Shown piece by piece: positions 1 through 8,687 of a DNA stretch of 64,000 bases. A model generated the notes under the pieces. The model saw only the letters and a list, made by a program, of their open reading frames with translations, searched no databases and was not told the DNA's origin. The stretch spans positions 1-64,000 of the forward strand of contig NZ_SLWV01000005.1 of the NCBI RefSeq assembly GCF_004345705.1, in the 5' to 3' direction. Source of the stretch: Marinisporobacter balticus. Its GTDB lineage: Bacteria; Bacillota; Clostridia; Peptostreptococcales; Thermotaleaceae. Positions within the stretch are counted from its first letter, which is position 1, and each line of letters starts with the position of its first letter. Both the position numbers and the translations under genes were made by a program.

Positions 1-250
1 ATTTTATATAAAAATGAGCTCTAATGATAAAATTTATGGATTTTTAATGTATTGCATAAAAATTAAATTTTATACATTAGTTTCCGTGACTACTCATTAC
101 ATTAGTAGTTGATTGCGAAATGCTCTATCCCGCATCAAATCAGCACTTACATCTATCGAAATGGCTTAGTCCCCCCGTTTTGGGTGTATATATAATGACC
201 AACTGTGTATAACCCATAGTTAAAAAACGAAACAAAAAAAGGGGAACCTT

Positions 251-960
251 ATGCCAATTTCATCTAAACAATTAACCTTTTGTAACTTTTCTTCCGATTT
301 TGATACATTCTTTAATCAAAATTAAAGCAATTTAATTTCCTTATTAAACCATTTTATGAATATCAGTAAATTTATGCATTTTTCTTTTTACCAATCTTAT
401 TATTCAAAATTTAGTCGCAAAAAAGATTTTACTATAGACCTTCTAATTTCTCTGTTACATATTTATTCTGAAATGCGTAATTGTTGTGGCTTTTTAACCG
501 TTCCTGATAAATCTCAATTTTCTCGTTTTAAAACTGCTTTCTTTCACAATTTAAATGATTTATTTCATAACCTTGTTGATTACTCTGAAGATTTTTGCCA
601 ACAAACTAATCCTTTGTTATCTTCCATTCTAATTACTAATGCTACTTTATGTTATTGAATTTTTCGTACAAATATTTTTTAGGTGATTCGGGTTTTGACA
701 CTGATGAAAACTATGCCTATTTACACAATAGAAAAATAATGCCTATTATCAATTTAAACCCTCGTAACTCATCAAATTTACTTCACCCTAATTTAAATAA
801 TTTAGGCGTTCCCTGTTGTCCTAATGATACTTCTTTATCTATGGTTTAGATGGTATCACTAGAGAAAAAGGGCGTGCTGATAGATAAAATATATCTGCCC
901 TAAAGTTAATAAAACTAGATTAAGTAGTAAATACATGCCTTTTACGTTGCGATAATCCTT
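251..960 (+). pseudogene. Decayed IS transposase (DDE type)
   Basis: Remains of an insertion-sequence transposase. An ATG at 251 follows a GGGGA ribosome site, but the frame stops at 323 and resumes in the same frame to 658. The sequence then jumps frame at about 650-680, as expected after an internal deletion. The downstream part (about 677-848) carries a GDSGFDT motif and an IIN/NLNPR segment typical of transposase C-terminal regions. A further frame change precedes a last fragment reading KYICPKVNK near 886-912. The middle catalytic region is missing, so it cannot be active. I did not identify terminal inverted repeats or the exact IS family. It lies just beyond the last gvp gene, so it may mark a rearrangement that shortened the gas-vesicle cluster. 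Confidence 0.7.
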
Positions 961-1036
961 TGGATTTTTATATGGATAAATTCTCACTCTATTTTGCAAT
1001 TACCTACATTACATTAGTTTTTCTAATAATCCTAAA

Positions 1037-1276
1037 TCATTCAAAAGTATCCTCTTCATCTTCAATAAGCTTCTTTTTATACTCACGAATATCCATCATT
1101 CTCTGTATTAGCTGCTTTTCTCTGTTTGTATATTCTTCAACATCTATTTCCTCCATTTCATATTTCAACCTTAATCTTAATAGTTCTTTCTTTACTTTAT
1201 TTTCATCGTAATACTCTTTTTCAATATGCTCCTGTATTACTTCAAGTACTTTGATAAAACTATTTAATCCAAACAT
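1037..1276 (-). CDS. gvpG: Gas vesicle protein GvpG
   Basis: A 79-residue, highly charged protein that looks helical and coiled-coil throughout. It starts MFGLNSFIKVLEVI and carries repeated Glu/Lys heptads, as in the GvpG family (about 80-90 residues). GvpG is an accessory protein for gas-vesicle assembly, thought to work with GvpF/L-type proteins in nucleating the protein shell. It begins 2 bases after the stop of the gvpL/F gene, without a clear ribosome site, so it is probably translated by coupling. It is the last gene of the minus-strand gvp operon before the decayed transposase. The family call rests on size, sequence character and position. Confidence 0.8.
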   Translation of the reverse strand: MFGLNSFIKVLEVIQEHIEKEYYDENKVKKELLRLRLKYEMEEIDVEEYTNREKQLIQRMMDIREYKKKLIEDEEDTFE

Positions 1277-1278
1277 AT

Positions 1279-1998
1279 CTACTTAATTACAAAGGTTTCT
1301 TCAATAAAATTGTATGGAGGCCATGGTCCTGTATATTTAAAAATCAGCGAATCTCTATATTTATCAAATAAAGTGTTCATAAGTTTATCAAATTCATTTT
1401 CTTTGTCTTTATCTATTAAAAAAGCACTGTTTAATACCATTCTTGGCGTATGAGCAATATTTAATTTACTCTCATATGCACTTTGGGAGAGTTTTTTATG
1501 AATTTGATCTACATAATAATCCCTTATTTTATCTACCCTTTCTTCTACTAATCTACCAACCTCTGATATTCTCAATTGACTAGATCCTTGATTTTTCATT
1601 ATTTCCTCTTTTAATTTTTTGATTTTTTTATCTTCTACTTCCTGTGAAAACGCGTCCTCTGTCCAGTACACTTTTAAACCTACTTCCATTCGCTTTTCAA
1701 ATCTCTCAAATAAACGGATAAGCTTATTATAATTATTCTTTAAAAAACTTTCTATTTCTTCCTCTGTTTTACATATGTTTCCAAAACTCATTGGAATTAT
1801 TGGTGCTTTTTTCATAATGCTTTCGATCGTTGTTTCATGTTTTAATATTTCTTCTCCTGTAGGAAAAATTTCATCTTCTTCAATATCTTTTACTACCATA
1901 GTAATATCTTTATAATTTACTATCTCTAAATCTTTGTTTTCTAGAATTTTATCGTTGTCCTCAGTATGTTTAACTACACAAAAACAATATTTATTCAT
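1279..1998 (-). CDS. gvpL: Gas vesicle protein GvpL/GvpF family
   Basis: About 239 residues from the ATG at 1998, which I prefer to the upstream GTG at 2010 because AGAGGTGA lies at the right distance. The pattern fits GvpF/GvpL: an N-terminal beta-rich part (KYCFCVVK), a central region with HETTIESIMKKAPIIPMSFG, then a long charged helical stretch and a C-terminal domain ending in a TGPWPPYNF motif. The PMSFG and GPWPPY segments are the family hallmarks. GvpF/L proteins are minor components or assembly factors that contact GvpA. The gene overlaps the upstream gvpH-like gene by a few bases and is followed at once by gvpG. GvpF and GvpL cannot be separated here, so the symbol is a choice. Confidence 0.85.
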   Translation of the reverse strand: MNKYCFCVVKHTEDNDKILENKDLEIVNYKDITMVVKDIEEDEIFPTGEEILKHETTIESIMKKAPIIPMSFGNICKTEEEIESFLKNNYNKLIRLFERFEKRMEVGLKVYWTEDAFSQEVEDKKIKKLKEEIMKNQGSSQLRISEVGRLVEERVDKIRDYYVDQIHKKLSQSAYESKLNIAHTPRMVLNSAFLIDKDKENEFDKLMNTLFDKYRDSLIFKYTGPWPPYNFIEETFVIK

Positions 1999-2545
1999 TC
2001 TTCTTATCACCTCTCGAATTTGAATTGGGAACTAATGTTACGAACAAATACGGAAAATTATACTCTATACCTTCTATCCTATAATTTTCTTTATTAAAAC
2101 CTAATTTTTTTGAATATTCCTTCTCCTCATTTATTTGAATGCACACTGCTTCAATTTGGGAAAATTTAACTTTCTCTTTTAAAATATTTTTGAATTTAAA
2201 TTTAATAATAGTCTTCCCATCATGCTCAATGATTTCAATTTTGGGTATTGGTTCTTTTTCTGATGCTATACTTTTGTTTTTAGATTGATTTTGTTCTTTT
2301 AAATCTAAATCTCCTACTTGAATACCAAATTTATATAATCCTTTAATATTTTCCCCAGTATTACTAGTCTTGTTTATCGCTCCCTCATATTGTCTAAAAT
2401 CTTCTTCATTTTCCATCATATCCGAGCAGATATTAACTATTCCAGATATCCCTTTTATTAGACTTCCTAGAGGGGTATTTATTTTATTTTTCTGTACTTT
2501 TTTATCATCTTTATCTATTGGGGTTAAATCATTATCATTTCGCAT
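1991..2545 (-). CDS. Gas vesicle GvpH-like (Hsp20-type) protein
   Basis: About 184 residues from the ATG at 2545, which has a strong GGAGGAG ribosome site; the upstream ATG at 2593 has none. The N-terminal 35 residues are polar and probably disordered. Next comes a helical GSLIKGISGIVNI segment, a Glu/Asn-rich part and a KGLYKFGIQVGDL motif, then a Lys/Gln-rich linker. The C-terminal half is beta-rich (KIEIIEHDG, TIIKFKFKN, FPYLFVTLVPN), like an alpha-crystallin/Hsp20 fold. That architecture fits GvpH/Hsp20-like proteins of gas-vesicle clusters, proposed to chaperone hydrophobic Gvp subunits. The gene sits between gvpN and gvpL/F in one operon. Sequence identity to known GvpH looks weak, so the call leans on context and domain pattern. 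Confidence 0.6.
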   Translation of the reverse strand: MRNDNDLTPIDKDDKKVQKNKINTPLGSLIKGISGIVNICSDMMENEEDFRQYEGAINKTSNTGENIKGLYKFGIQVGDLDLKEQNQSKNKSIASEKEPIPKIEIIEHDGKTIIKFKFKNILKEKVKFSQIEAVCIQINEEKEYSKKLGFNKENYRIEGIEYNFPYLFVTLVPNSNSRGDKKNE

Positions 2546-2594
2546 AATATTAATCTCCTCCAACTTAATAGTTTGAGCTTTTATGTTTATCATT

Positions 2595-3491
2595 TTAATT
2601 ATAAGTGATCTGTTCGAGTAAAACTTTTGCTTTCTTTTTCTCTTCTAAACTTACTTGGCTATTTGAACTTTCAGAAAGCAAAATATCCTCAAATATTTTT
2701 ATTTCTAATTCTTTATCTTTCGATAAATTTATTTTATTCATTTTCATTATGTTAGCAATCATAATACTGGATCGAATTGTCGGATGAAATTTGCTACTAG
2801 AGCTTTCTCTGAAGTTTCTCACTACATCTACAATATATTGAGCAGTTCTTTTATCAACCTCTGTATTTTTCAGAACAATTTCTAACTCTGTATCTACATC
2901 TGGAAAATCTAAATCTATTGTGATCATTCTACTTTTTAATGCATCCTGAGCTTTATATATACCAGAATATTCTTCTGGATTACTAGTAAATATAATTCTA
3001 AAATCAGGATGTACCTTAACAAATCTTGTTTTTTCTCTATTTAGAGGTACTTCTACTACACCCTCCTCTAATATAGATAATAAAACATTATTTGCCTCAG
3101 CTCTAGATCTAGTAAATTCATCATAAATAAGTGTTGCACCTGTTTTACAAGCATTCAACAGTCTTCCATCAATCCATTTCTGATTATAGTCTATTTGATG
3201 TTTCATTACTGAATGTACATAGTTATCTTGAACAATTTTTTTCGTAACACCAAAGTTCCCGCCAATCAAGTCAGTTCTTCCAAATTCTTCATTTCCAAAT
3301 ATGATTTGGTATGGTTTATCCATACGTTTTGCTATATACATTGCTAGCGAAGTTTTTCCTGTACCTGATGGTCCTTTAAAGTGTATTGCATATCCTGTAT
3401 TTAGATATAACATTGCTCTCTTTGCTATGTTTTTGATATACTCTGTTTCAACAAAAGGTTGTTTTAAATCTACATTTTCTAACTTCATCAT
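2595..3491 (-). CDS. gvpN: Gas vesicle AAA+ ATPase GvpN
   Basis: A 298-residue MoxR-type AAA+ ATPase. A Walker A motif GPSGTGKT lies at residues 40-47, the GvpN-like segment FGRTDLIGG near 70-78, and Walker B LIYDEFTR near 121-128 with D124 and E125. A later FTSNPEEYSG segment corresponds to sensor 1, and R residues follow in the lid. GvpN is an ATPase that helps gas vesicles grow beyond small bicones. The ribosome site AGGAGGATT precedes adjacent ATG codons at 3491 and 3488, and either could start. It lies between gvpO and the gvpH-like gene on the same strand. Length and motifs are normal for the family, and nothing looks broken. Confidence 0.93.
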   Translation of the reverse strand: MMKLENVDLKQPFVETEYIKNIAKRAMLYLNTGYAIHFKGPSGTGKTSLAMYIAKRMDKPYQIIFGNEEFGRTDLIGGNFGVTKKIVQDNYVHSVMKHQIDYNQKWIDGRLLNACKTGATLIYDEFTRSRAEANNVLLSILEEGVVEVPLNREKTRFVKVHPDFRIIFTSNPEEYSGIYKAQDALKSRMITIDLDFPDVDTELEIVLKNTEVDKRTAQYIVDVVRNFRESSSSKFHPTIRSSIMIANIMKMNKINLSKDKELEIKIFEDILLSESSNSQVSLEEKKKAKVLLEQITYN

Positions 3492-3508
3492 AATCCTCCT
3501 ATTAGTAC

Positions 3509-3763
3509 TTATTCTATTGAACCTCTCTCCTTCAATTCTTTTCGATTATATGAAATCACTTTAAAATTATTATCCATTTTTGCTTCATAAACAGCTATAA
3601 TATCCTTTCTTCCTCTTTTTCTCATATATTCATCTTCTTGAACAATTTCAAGTTCTGCATCATAACCATCCTCACTTGGCATAATAGAGGTAATTCTGCT
3701 ATCTCTATCAAAAAGGTCATAAAAAAAATTCTTTAATTCTTCTATAGCTACATTTATAGACAT
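3509..3763 (-). CDS. gvpO: Gas vesicle protein GvpO
   Basis: About 84 residues from the ATG at 3763, which has a GGGAGAG ribosome site; an ATG at 3781 is in frame but poorly placed. The sequence fits the GvpO family: a short N-terminal helix, then W/Y-type and E-rich beta strands (DAELEIVQEDEYMRKRGRKD) and a final YEAKMDNNFKVISYNRK segment. That arrangement resembles the GvpO domain of actinobacteria and halophilic archaea. GvpO is required for vesicle formation in those organisms, though its biochemical role is unclear. It is the first gene of the gvp operon here and lies about 40 bases downstream of a sigma-K-like promoter match. Confidence 0.8.
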   Translation of the reverse strand: MSINVAIEELKNFFYDLFDRDSRITSIMPSEDGYDAELEIVQEDEYMRKRGRKDIIAVYEAKMDNNFKVISYNRKELKERGSIE

Positions 3764-3800
3764 ACCTAGCTCTCCCTTCATTGTAAAAATTTACATACTT

Positions 3801-3837
3801 AACTACTATAAAATATGCATTAATTGCTTAAAATGTT
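3801..3837 (-). promoter_or_regulatory. Candidate sigma-K-type promoter for gvp operon
   Basis: Reading the minus strand, AACA (3834-3837) is followed by exactly 16 bases and then CATATTTTA (3809-3817). This matches the Bacillus/Clostridium sigma-K consensus mACm-N16-CATAnnnTA. Transcription would begin near 3801, leaving a leader of about 38 bases before the gvpO start. I saw no convincing TTGACA/TATAAT pair here. The region is AT-rich, so a chance match is possible. Confidence 0.4.
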
Positions 3838-4100
3838 CTAAAAATATATAAAATTAACCCCTCTTAATAAATCTGCTCACTTCTCAATACCTGCCTAAGC
3901 GGTATTTAATTTTATCTATTTTCTTATATATATATTTCTTTCATCTCATTTTATGCATATTCCATTCCTATTGTCACTTATTTAAGATGGAAACCTTTAA
4001 TATTTCCCATTCCCACTAAAATTTTACTCATTACTAAGTAACATGTCCTTTATCTCTGTAATACAATATACTACCAAAAGAAGAAAGGAGGTGTTAACGT

Positions 4101-4643
4101 ATGAACAATGATCAAATTCAAAGTAGTAATTATAAATGCAAGCCCATTCCAGATAGATTAGTAAACGCACTTGTTAAAGAAGTAATCTTCAAAGAAGTAC
4201 AGGTTAAAGAGATTGAAGAAGTAATAAAAATATGTAAAAACATTAAAAGTATTGAAGGTTGTAATTTAGAGGTTTGTAGAATAAACGTTTATGATTCTGA
4301 AGATAAAAACGATTGGATTATTTTTATAGAATTTAAACTAACGATTTCTTATATGTCAAAATATGGATATTCAAGTTCTGTTAAAAAAGTCATTTACTAT
4401 GAAAAAGAAGTTCCTAAACCACTTCAGGTCAAAAACTATGAAGAAAATTACGAATTCGCTGAATTGTTCCCTTGCGTTTCTATTCCTAGAGCAGAATGTC
4501 TAGCTGTTGATTTTGATAACGTTAGCTATTTTTGCCTAATTACTGCAGTAATAGAGTTTAAAGTCAGTATCACTGTAATAGCAAAAAAAGAGTTACTAGT
4601 AATGTCTTATTTGCCAGATGCCCTCAATTCCACTAAAGACTAA
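4101..4643 (+). CDS. Unknown protein, possible DUF3794/SPOCS-like
   Basis: A 180-residue soluble protein with a very strong ribosome site (GGAGGTG, 8 bases before the ATG). There is no signal peptide or membrane segment. The pattern is alternating beta strands: a charged VIFKEVQVKEIEEVIKI part, a WIIFIEFKLTISYMSKYG strand pair, then a mixed PLQVKNYEENYEFAEL and LITAVIEFKVSITVIAKKEL end. This repeats like the SPOCS/DUF3794 fold of spore-coat and SipL-type proteins, but similarity is by pattern only. It is divergent from gvpO with 337 bases between the starts, so it could share control with the gvp operon. Function unknown. Confidence 0.55.
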   Translation: MNNDQIQSSNYKCKPIPDRLVNALVKEVIFKEVQVKEIEEVIKICKNIKSIEGCNLEVCRINVYDSEDKNDWIIFIEFKLTISYMSKYGYSSSVKKVIYYEKEVPKPLQVKNYEENYEFAELFPCVSIPRAECLAVDFDNVSYFCLITAVIEFKVSITVIAKKELLVMSYLPDALNSTKD

Positions 4644-4910
4644 TCTCATTTTAGTTCTACCAGTGATATTTTATTTATCGCATCAAATTCCTTACTGTAT
4701 AGAAATTAAAAGCTCCACTTTGTAAAAACTTTCTGCTAGCAGAAGGCCTACTATTAATAATAATAATCTGATATTTATACTACACTACTATCTTCACATA
4801 TTCATTGAAATTCAAATGCCATAATTGGTTTTAAAATTTCCTCCCTAGTTCATTTAGGCATTTCCATTGGTTCTCCCTTATGCTTCCTGATGCCCTAGGT
4901 ACTTTAGATA

Positions 4911-4950
4911 GAGAAAAGGCTTCATCAATTATGCTGAAGCCTTTCATCTT
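4911..4950. terminator. Hairpin terminator
   Basis: AAAGGCTTCA (4915-4924) pairs with TGAAGCCTTT (4935-4944), giving a 10-bp stem. On the minus strand it follows a GC-richer block (4951-5035) whose end resembles the 3-prime end of a tmRNA- or tRNA-like gene. It may therefore be the terminator of a lost RNA gene. Confidence 0.6.
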
Positions 4951-5458
4951 TGAGGCGAGAGTGAGATTCTAATCCGCAGTACACTTCGCTAACGTTGCCC
5001 TCACGGCGTCGTAACGACGACCACAACTACCTCTTTTTCAGAAGCAAATCAAAACTAACTGAAAATCCCCCACAAAATAGAAAACCTCACTGTCCTTGAA
5101 GATCCAAGGAAAGTATCCAAAAAAATATCCGTCCGTATCCTCTCCAATTCCAATTAACTGGATGAACCTCTGCTACCCTCAAATCCTTAAATGAAGTTAG
5201 CGGTAAATTTGCAGTTCTTCCAGAACTATCATACAACCCTACATGAAGAATTACACTTCCATTCTTTTCTTCTTTTCACTGTATAATATGACGCGCTTTA
5301 TAATGTATTCCTGTAGAAAATAATGATTTATCTAAAAATTTGTTTTTCATTACTTTTATTTAAATAAAATCCTTCTTTCCTTCTTCTATCAATTCTTGCT
5401 TTTTTAGAAAAAAATAAAAATTGTCACAAGATTGTAAGACGTATCCTTTATAATTCAA

Positions 5459-5479
5459 ATTGTATTATAAAACTACAAT
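5459..5479 (+). promoter_or_regulatory. Inverted repeat in ABC operon leader
   Basis: ATTGTA-N9-TACAAT is a perfect 6-bp dyad centred about 38 bases before the ATPase start codon. A TATAAT box lies just upstream at about 5449-5454. Position and symmetry suit a regulator operator, possibly for the downstream response regulator, but nothing proves binding. Confidence 0.3.
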
Positions 5480-5506
5480 CTAAAATTTAAAATGGAGATG
5501 ATTTTT

Positions 5507-6184
5507 ATGTGTATATTAAAAACAGAAAAACTAAAAAAATATTATGGAAAAGAACTGAACATGGTCAAAGCCCTTGACAGTGTAGATATTGCAATCGATG
5601 AAGGGGAGTTTGTATCTATCGTAGGAACATCTGGGAGTGGTAAAAGCACACTTTTACATATGCTTGGCGGATTGGATCAAGCAACGAGCGGAAGTGTACA
5701 GGTGGGTAACAAAGATATATTTTCAATGAATGATGAGGAACTCACCGTATTTCGCCGTAGAAATATAGGCTTCATATTTCAAAACTACAATCTTATCCCT
5801 GTATTAAATGTGTATGAAAATATTACATTACCGATAGAGCTAGATGGCGGTGTGATCGATCAAAGCTTTTTAGACAACATTATAAAAACCTTAGGTCTTG
5901 AAGGCAAACTGAATAATATGCCAAACAATCTTTCTGGTGGTCAGCAACAACGTGTTGCAATCGCAAGAGCATTAGCCACAAAACCAGTAATCATCCTTGC
6001 TGATGAACCTACCGGAAATCTTGATAGTAAAACAAGTATGGATGTTATCGGCCTTTTAAAAATGACAAGTAAAAAATTTAATCAAACCATCGTTATGATC
6101 ACCCACAACGAAGAAATTGCACAACTTGCCGACAGAACGATTCGCATTGAAGATGGTAAGATCGTAGGAGGTGAACGCCAATGA
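5507..6184 (+). CDS. BceA/MacB-type ABC transporter ATPase
   Basis: About 225 residues from the ATG at 5507, with GGAGATGA as ribosome site; an ATG at 5492 overlaps that site and is less likely. Walker A GTSGSGKST, Q-loop FQNYNLIPVL, signature LSGGQQQR, Walker B VIILADEPTGNLDS and the H-loop MITHNEE are all present and normal. This is the ATPase of peptide-sensing or peptide-detoxifying FtsX-type transporters (BceA, VexA, YxdL). Its stop overlaps the permease start by 4 bases (ATGA), so the two are translated together. With the following permease, response regulator and histidine kinase it forms a module used by Firmicutes to sense and resist antimicrobial peptides. The actual substrate cannot be read from sequence. 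Confidence 0.93.
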   Translation: MCILKTEKLKKYYGKELNMVKALDSVDIAIDEGEFVSIVGTSGSGKSTLLHMLGGLDQATSGSVQVGNKDIFSMNDEELTVFRRRNIGFIFQNYNLIPVLNVYENITLPIELDGGVIDQSFLDNIIKTLGLEGKLNNMPNNLSGGQQQRVAIARALATKPVIILADEPTGNLDSKTSMDVIGLLKMTSKKFNQTIVMITHNEEIAQLADRTIRIEDGKIVGGERQ

Positions 6185-8649
6185 GATTTGCAAATAATAA
6201 TAAAGCCATCATTAATAAACTGACAAGAAAAAGTATACAATCAAATAAACTAAGAAATCTATTTGCAATTGTTGCGATATCACTCACAACCCTTTTATTC
6301 ACATCCCTTTTTACCATAGGAATGGGTATGATCGAATCAATGGAACAGCAAACGATGAGACAGGTCGGCGGATATGCGCATGGTGGTTTTAAATATCTTA
6401 CCAAAGAAGATTTTAACAAGATTAAAGACCACCCTCTTATCAAAGAATATGGTTATTCAATTATGTTAAATATGGCAGAAAACAAAGAATTTTTAAAGCA
6501 TCATACAGAAATTAGATATGCTACGGATCAACAAGCAAAAATGTTTTTTAGTGATCCCACAACAGGCAAAATGCCCCAAAATGAAAATGAAATCGCAACC
6601 GATACAAAAGTCCTTGATTTATTAGGAATACCCCATAAAATCGGTGAAAAGCTTACCATTGAATATACGATAGGCAAAGAAAAGTTTTCTAAAAAATTTG
6701 TTTTATCTGGCTTCTGCGGACATGATAAAAGTTCCCCTGCAAGCATGATATTTGTATCTCATAAGTTCATCGATAAAAATCTTACAGATGTAACTATTGA
6801 TCCAGCAAATCAGAAATATATTGGAACAGGTCTTATTTTTTTAGATATAATGTTTGAAAACAGTAAAAATATCGAAAAAAACTTAGAAAAAATACTCATC
6901 GATTGTGGTTACAGTAGTGATGAAAATGCTCAAAATTATATTCCTATAGGGGTAAACTGGGCATATCTATCCACCAACTTTGACATGGATTTGCCAACGA
7001 TCATTAGTGTTTCAAGTGCAATCCTTTTAATTATCTTTACAGGATATTTGATTATTTATAATATCTTTCAAATATCTGTCATGAAAGATATTCATTTTTA
7101 TGGTTTACTAAAAACTATTGGCACCACACCTAAGCAGATTAAAAAACTTGTAAAAAAGCAAGCACTTTTATTATCCATTATAGGAATTCCTCTAGGTCTT
7201 GTGATTGGTTATTTATTAGGAAATGTACTTTTACCCATTATTATGCATACATCCACTATTGAAACAACTTATATTTCCTCTAGTCCTATTATTTTTATAG
7301 GTGCTACAATTTTTTCTGTTATTACCGTATTTATCAGTTGTAGAAAACCTGGTAAAATGGCTTCAAAGGTTTCTTCTGTAGAAGCAACAAGGTATGTGGA
7401 TGTTACGACGATTCATAAAAAAAAGAAACAATCTTTAAAAGGTGGAAAAATACACAACATGGCATTTTGTAACCTTTTAAGGAGCAAAAAGAAAACCATT
7501 GTGGTAGTGATCTCTATGTCCTTAAGTATTATACTCCTTAATTCTGTATTTACATTGACAAAAGGATTTGATATGGATAAATTTTTAAGCACCTTTGTAA
7601 TAACAGATTTTACAGCAGGTAATGCAAACTACTTTAATATGAATCAGTTTAGATCGGAAGACGATATTCCATCAGAAAAAATGATTCAACATATAGATGC
7701 GCTTGATGGGATAGAAAATAAAGGAAGAATTTATTATAACACAAAATACACATTCGTTACCGAAAAAATAACGGGTATACAGTTATACGGATTAGAAGAT
7801 TTTCCTCTATCACAGCTTAATATATTTGAGGGTGAAATAGATCTAGAAAAATTCAAAACAGGTAACTATATTATTGAAGGTGTATATTCAGACAATAACA
7901 GAAATATAAAGTATGAAACAAGCAAATATAATATAGGAGATAAAGTTAATATCTCATTTGAAAACAACACGACTAAGGAATATGTGGTAATGGCAAAAGC
8001 AGAGCTTATACATAATATGTCTGTTCGATATTATATTGGAGGTGCTTGTACACTATATCTTCCTTCAAATGAGTTTATAAAGCAAATTAAAGATCCTTTA
8101 ATCATGAGTTATGTTTTTAATGTGAAGGATACATATATAAACAAAACAGAAAAATTTTTAAAAGATTATACGAATAATATTGAACCCCAGATGGACTATG
8201 AGTCCAAACAAAAATATGTAGATGATTTTAAAAACTTTCAAAACATGTTTTTGTTAGTAGGTGGTGTCCTTAGCTTTATTATTGGATTCATTGGGGTACT
8301 AAACTTTATTAATGCCATCCTTACAAGCATCATTTCAAGAAGAAGAGAATTTGCAATGCTTCAAAGTATTGGTATGACAAATAAACAACTAAATAAAATG
8401 TTAATCTTTGAAGGCGTTTTTTATGCTTTGACAACACTGATCCTCTCTATATTCTTTGGTAGCATCGTGTCCTTCACTATTGTCCAGCCTATGGCAAGCA
8501 GTATCTGGTTTTATAAATACAAATTTATCATAAGTCCAATTTTAATTGTATCACCTATTTTAATTTTGATATCCATATTCGTTCCTTTATGTGCAAATAT
8601 GAGCATCAATAAACAAACAATTGTTGAAAGATTAAGAGAAATAGAATAA
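6181..8649 (+). CDS. BceB/FtsX-type ABC transporter permease
   Basis: An 822-residue membrane protein. One N-terminal membrane helix (about 25-50) is followed by a large extracellular domain. Next come three helices near 275-395 that form the first FtsX unit (GYLIIYNIFQISVMKDIHFYG). A helix near 440 precedes a second large extracellular domain, and three C-terminal helices form the second FtsX unit (about 690-815). The MLQSIGMT and LLKTIGTT segments after the FtsX helices are typical. Such permeases pair with BceA-like ATPases and act as flux sensors for a BceS-like kinase. The gene begins inside the ATPase stop codon, and a hairpin lies right after its stop. The full-length frame has no defects. 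Confidence 0.9.
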   Translation: MRFANNNKAIINKLTRKSIQSNKLRNLFAIVAISLTTLLFTSLFTIGMGMIESMEQQTMRQVGGYAHGGFKYLTKEDFNKIKDHPLIKEYGYSIMLNMAENKEFLKHHTEIRYATDQQAKMFFSDPTTGKMPQNENEIATDTKVLDLLGIPHKIGEKLTIEYTIGKEKFSKKFVLSGFCGHDKSSPASMIFVSHKFIDKNLTDVTIDPANQKYIGTGLIFLDIMFENSKNIEKNLEKILIDCGYSSDENAQNYIPIGVNWAYLSTNFDMDLPTIISVSSAILLIIFTGYLIIYNIFQISVMKDIHFYGLLKTIGTTPKQIKKLVKKQALLLSIIGIPLGLVIGYLLGNVLLPIIMHTSTIETTYISSSPIIFIGATIFSVITVFISCRKPGKMASKVSSVEATRYVDVTTIHKKKKQSLKGGKIHNMAFCNLLRSKKKTIVVVISMSLSIILLNSVFTLTKGFDMDKFLSTFVITDFTAGNANYFNMNQFRSEDDIPSEKMIQHIDALDGIENKGRIYYNTKYTFVTEKITGIQLYGLEDFPLSQLNIFEGEIDLEKFKTGNYIIEGVYSDNNRNIKYETSKYNIGDKVNISFENNTTKEYVVMAKAELIHNMSVRYYIGGACTLYLPSNEFIKQIKDPLIMSYVFNVKDTYINKTEKFLKDYTNNIEPQMDYESKQKYVDDFKNFQNMFLLVGGVLSFIIGFIGVLNFINAILTSIISRRREFAMLQSIGMTNKQLNKMLIFEGVFYALTTLILSIFFGSIVSFTIVQPMASSIWFYKYKFIISPILIVSPILILISIFVPLCANMSINKQTIVERLREIE

Positions 8650-8660
8650 ATATAAACATT

Positions 8661-8687
8661 TAGGATACGCATTATTTGTGTATCCTA
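8661..8687 (+). terminator. Hairpin between permease and regulator genes
   Basis: TAGGATAC (8661-8668) pairs with GTATCCTA (8680-8687). There is no U-tract, so it may be an attenuator, RNA-processing site or operator rather than a true terminator. Confidence 0.4.

Larger units (their letters stand above)
4644..5506. other. Long non-coding stretch with decayed DNA
   Basis: No intact gene is visible in these 860 bases. They hold a palindrome TTCTGCTAGCAGAA near 4734-4747, a terminator hairpin (4911-4950) and a GC-richer block at 4951-5035. A minus-strand coding-like stretch near 5110-5260 reads SGRTANLPLTSFKDLRV but is interrupted, and looks like the remnant of a secreted or repeat protein I cannot name. 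The rightmost 100 bases are the leader of the ABC transporter operon. Confidence 0.5.
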
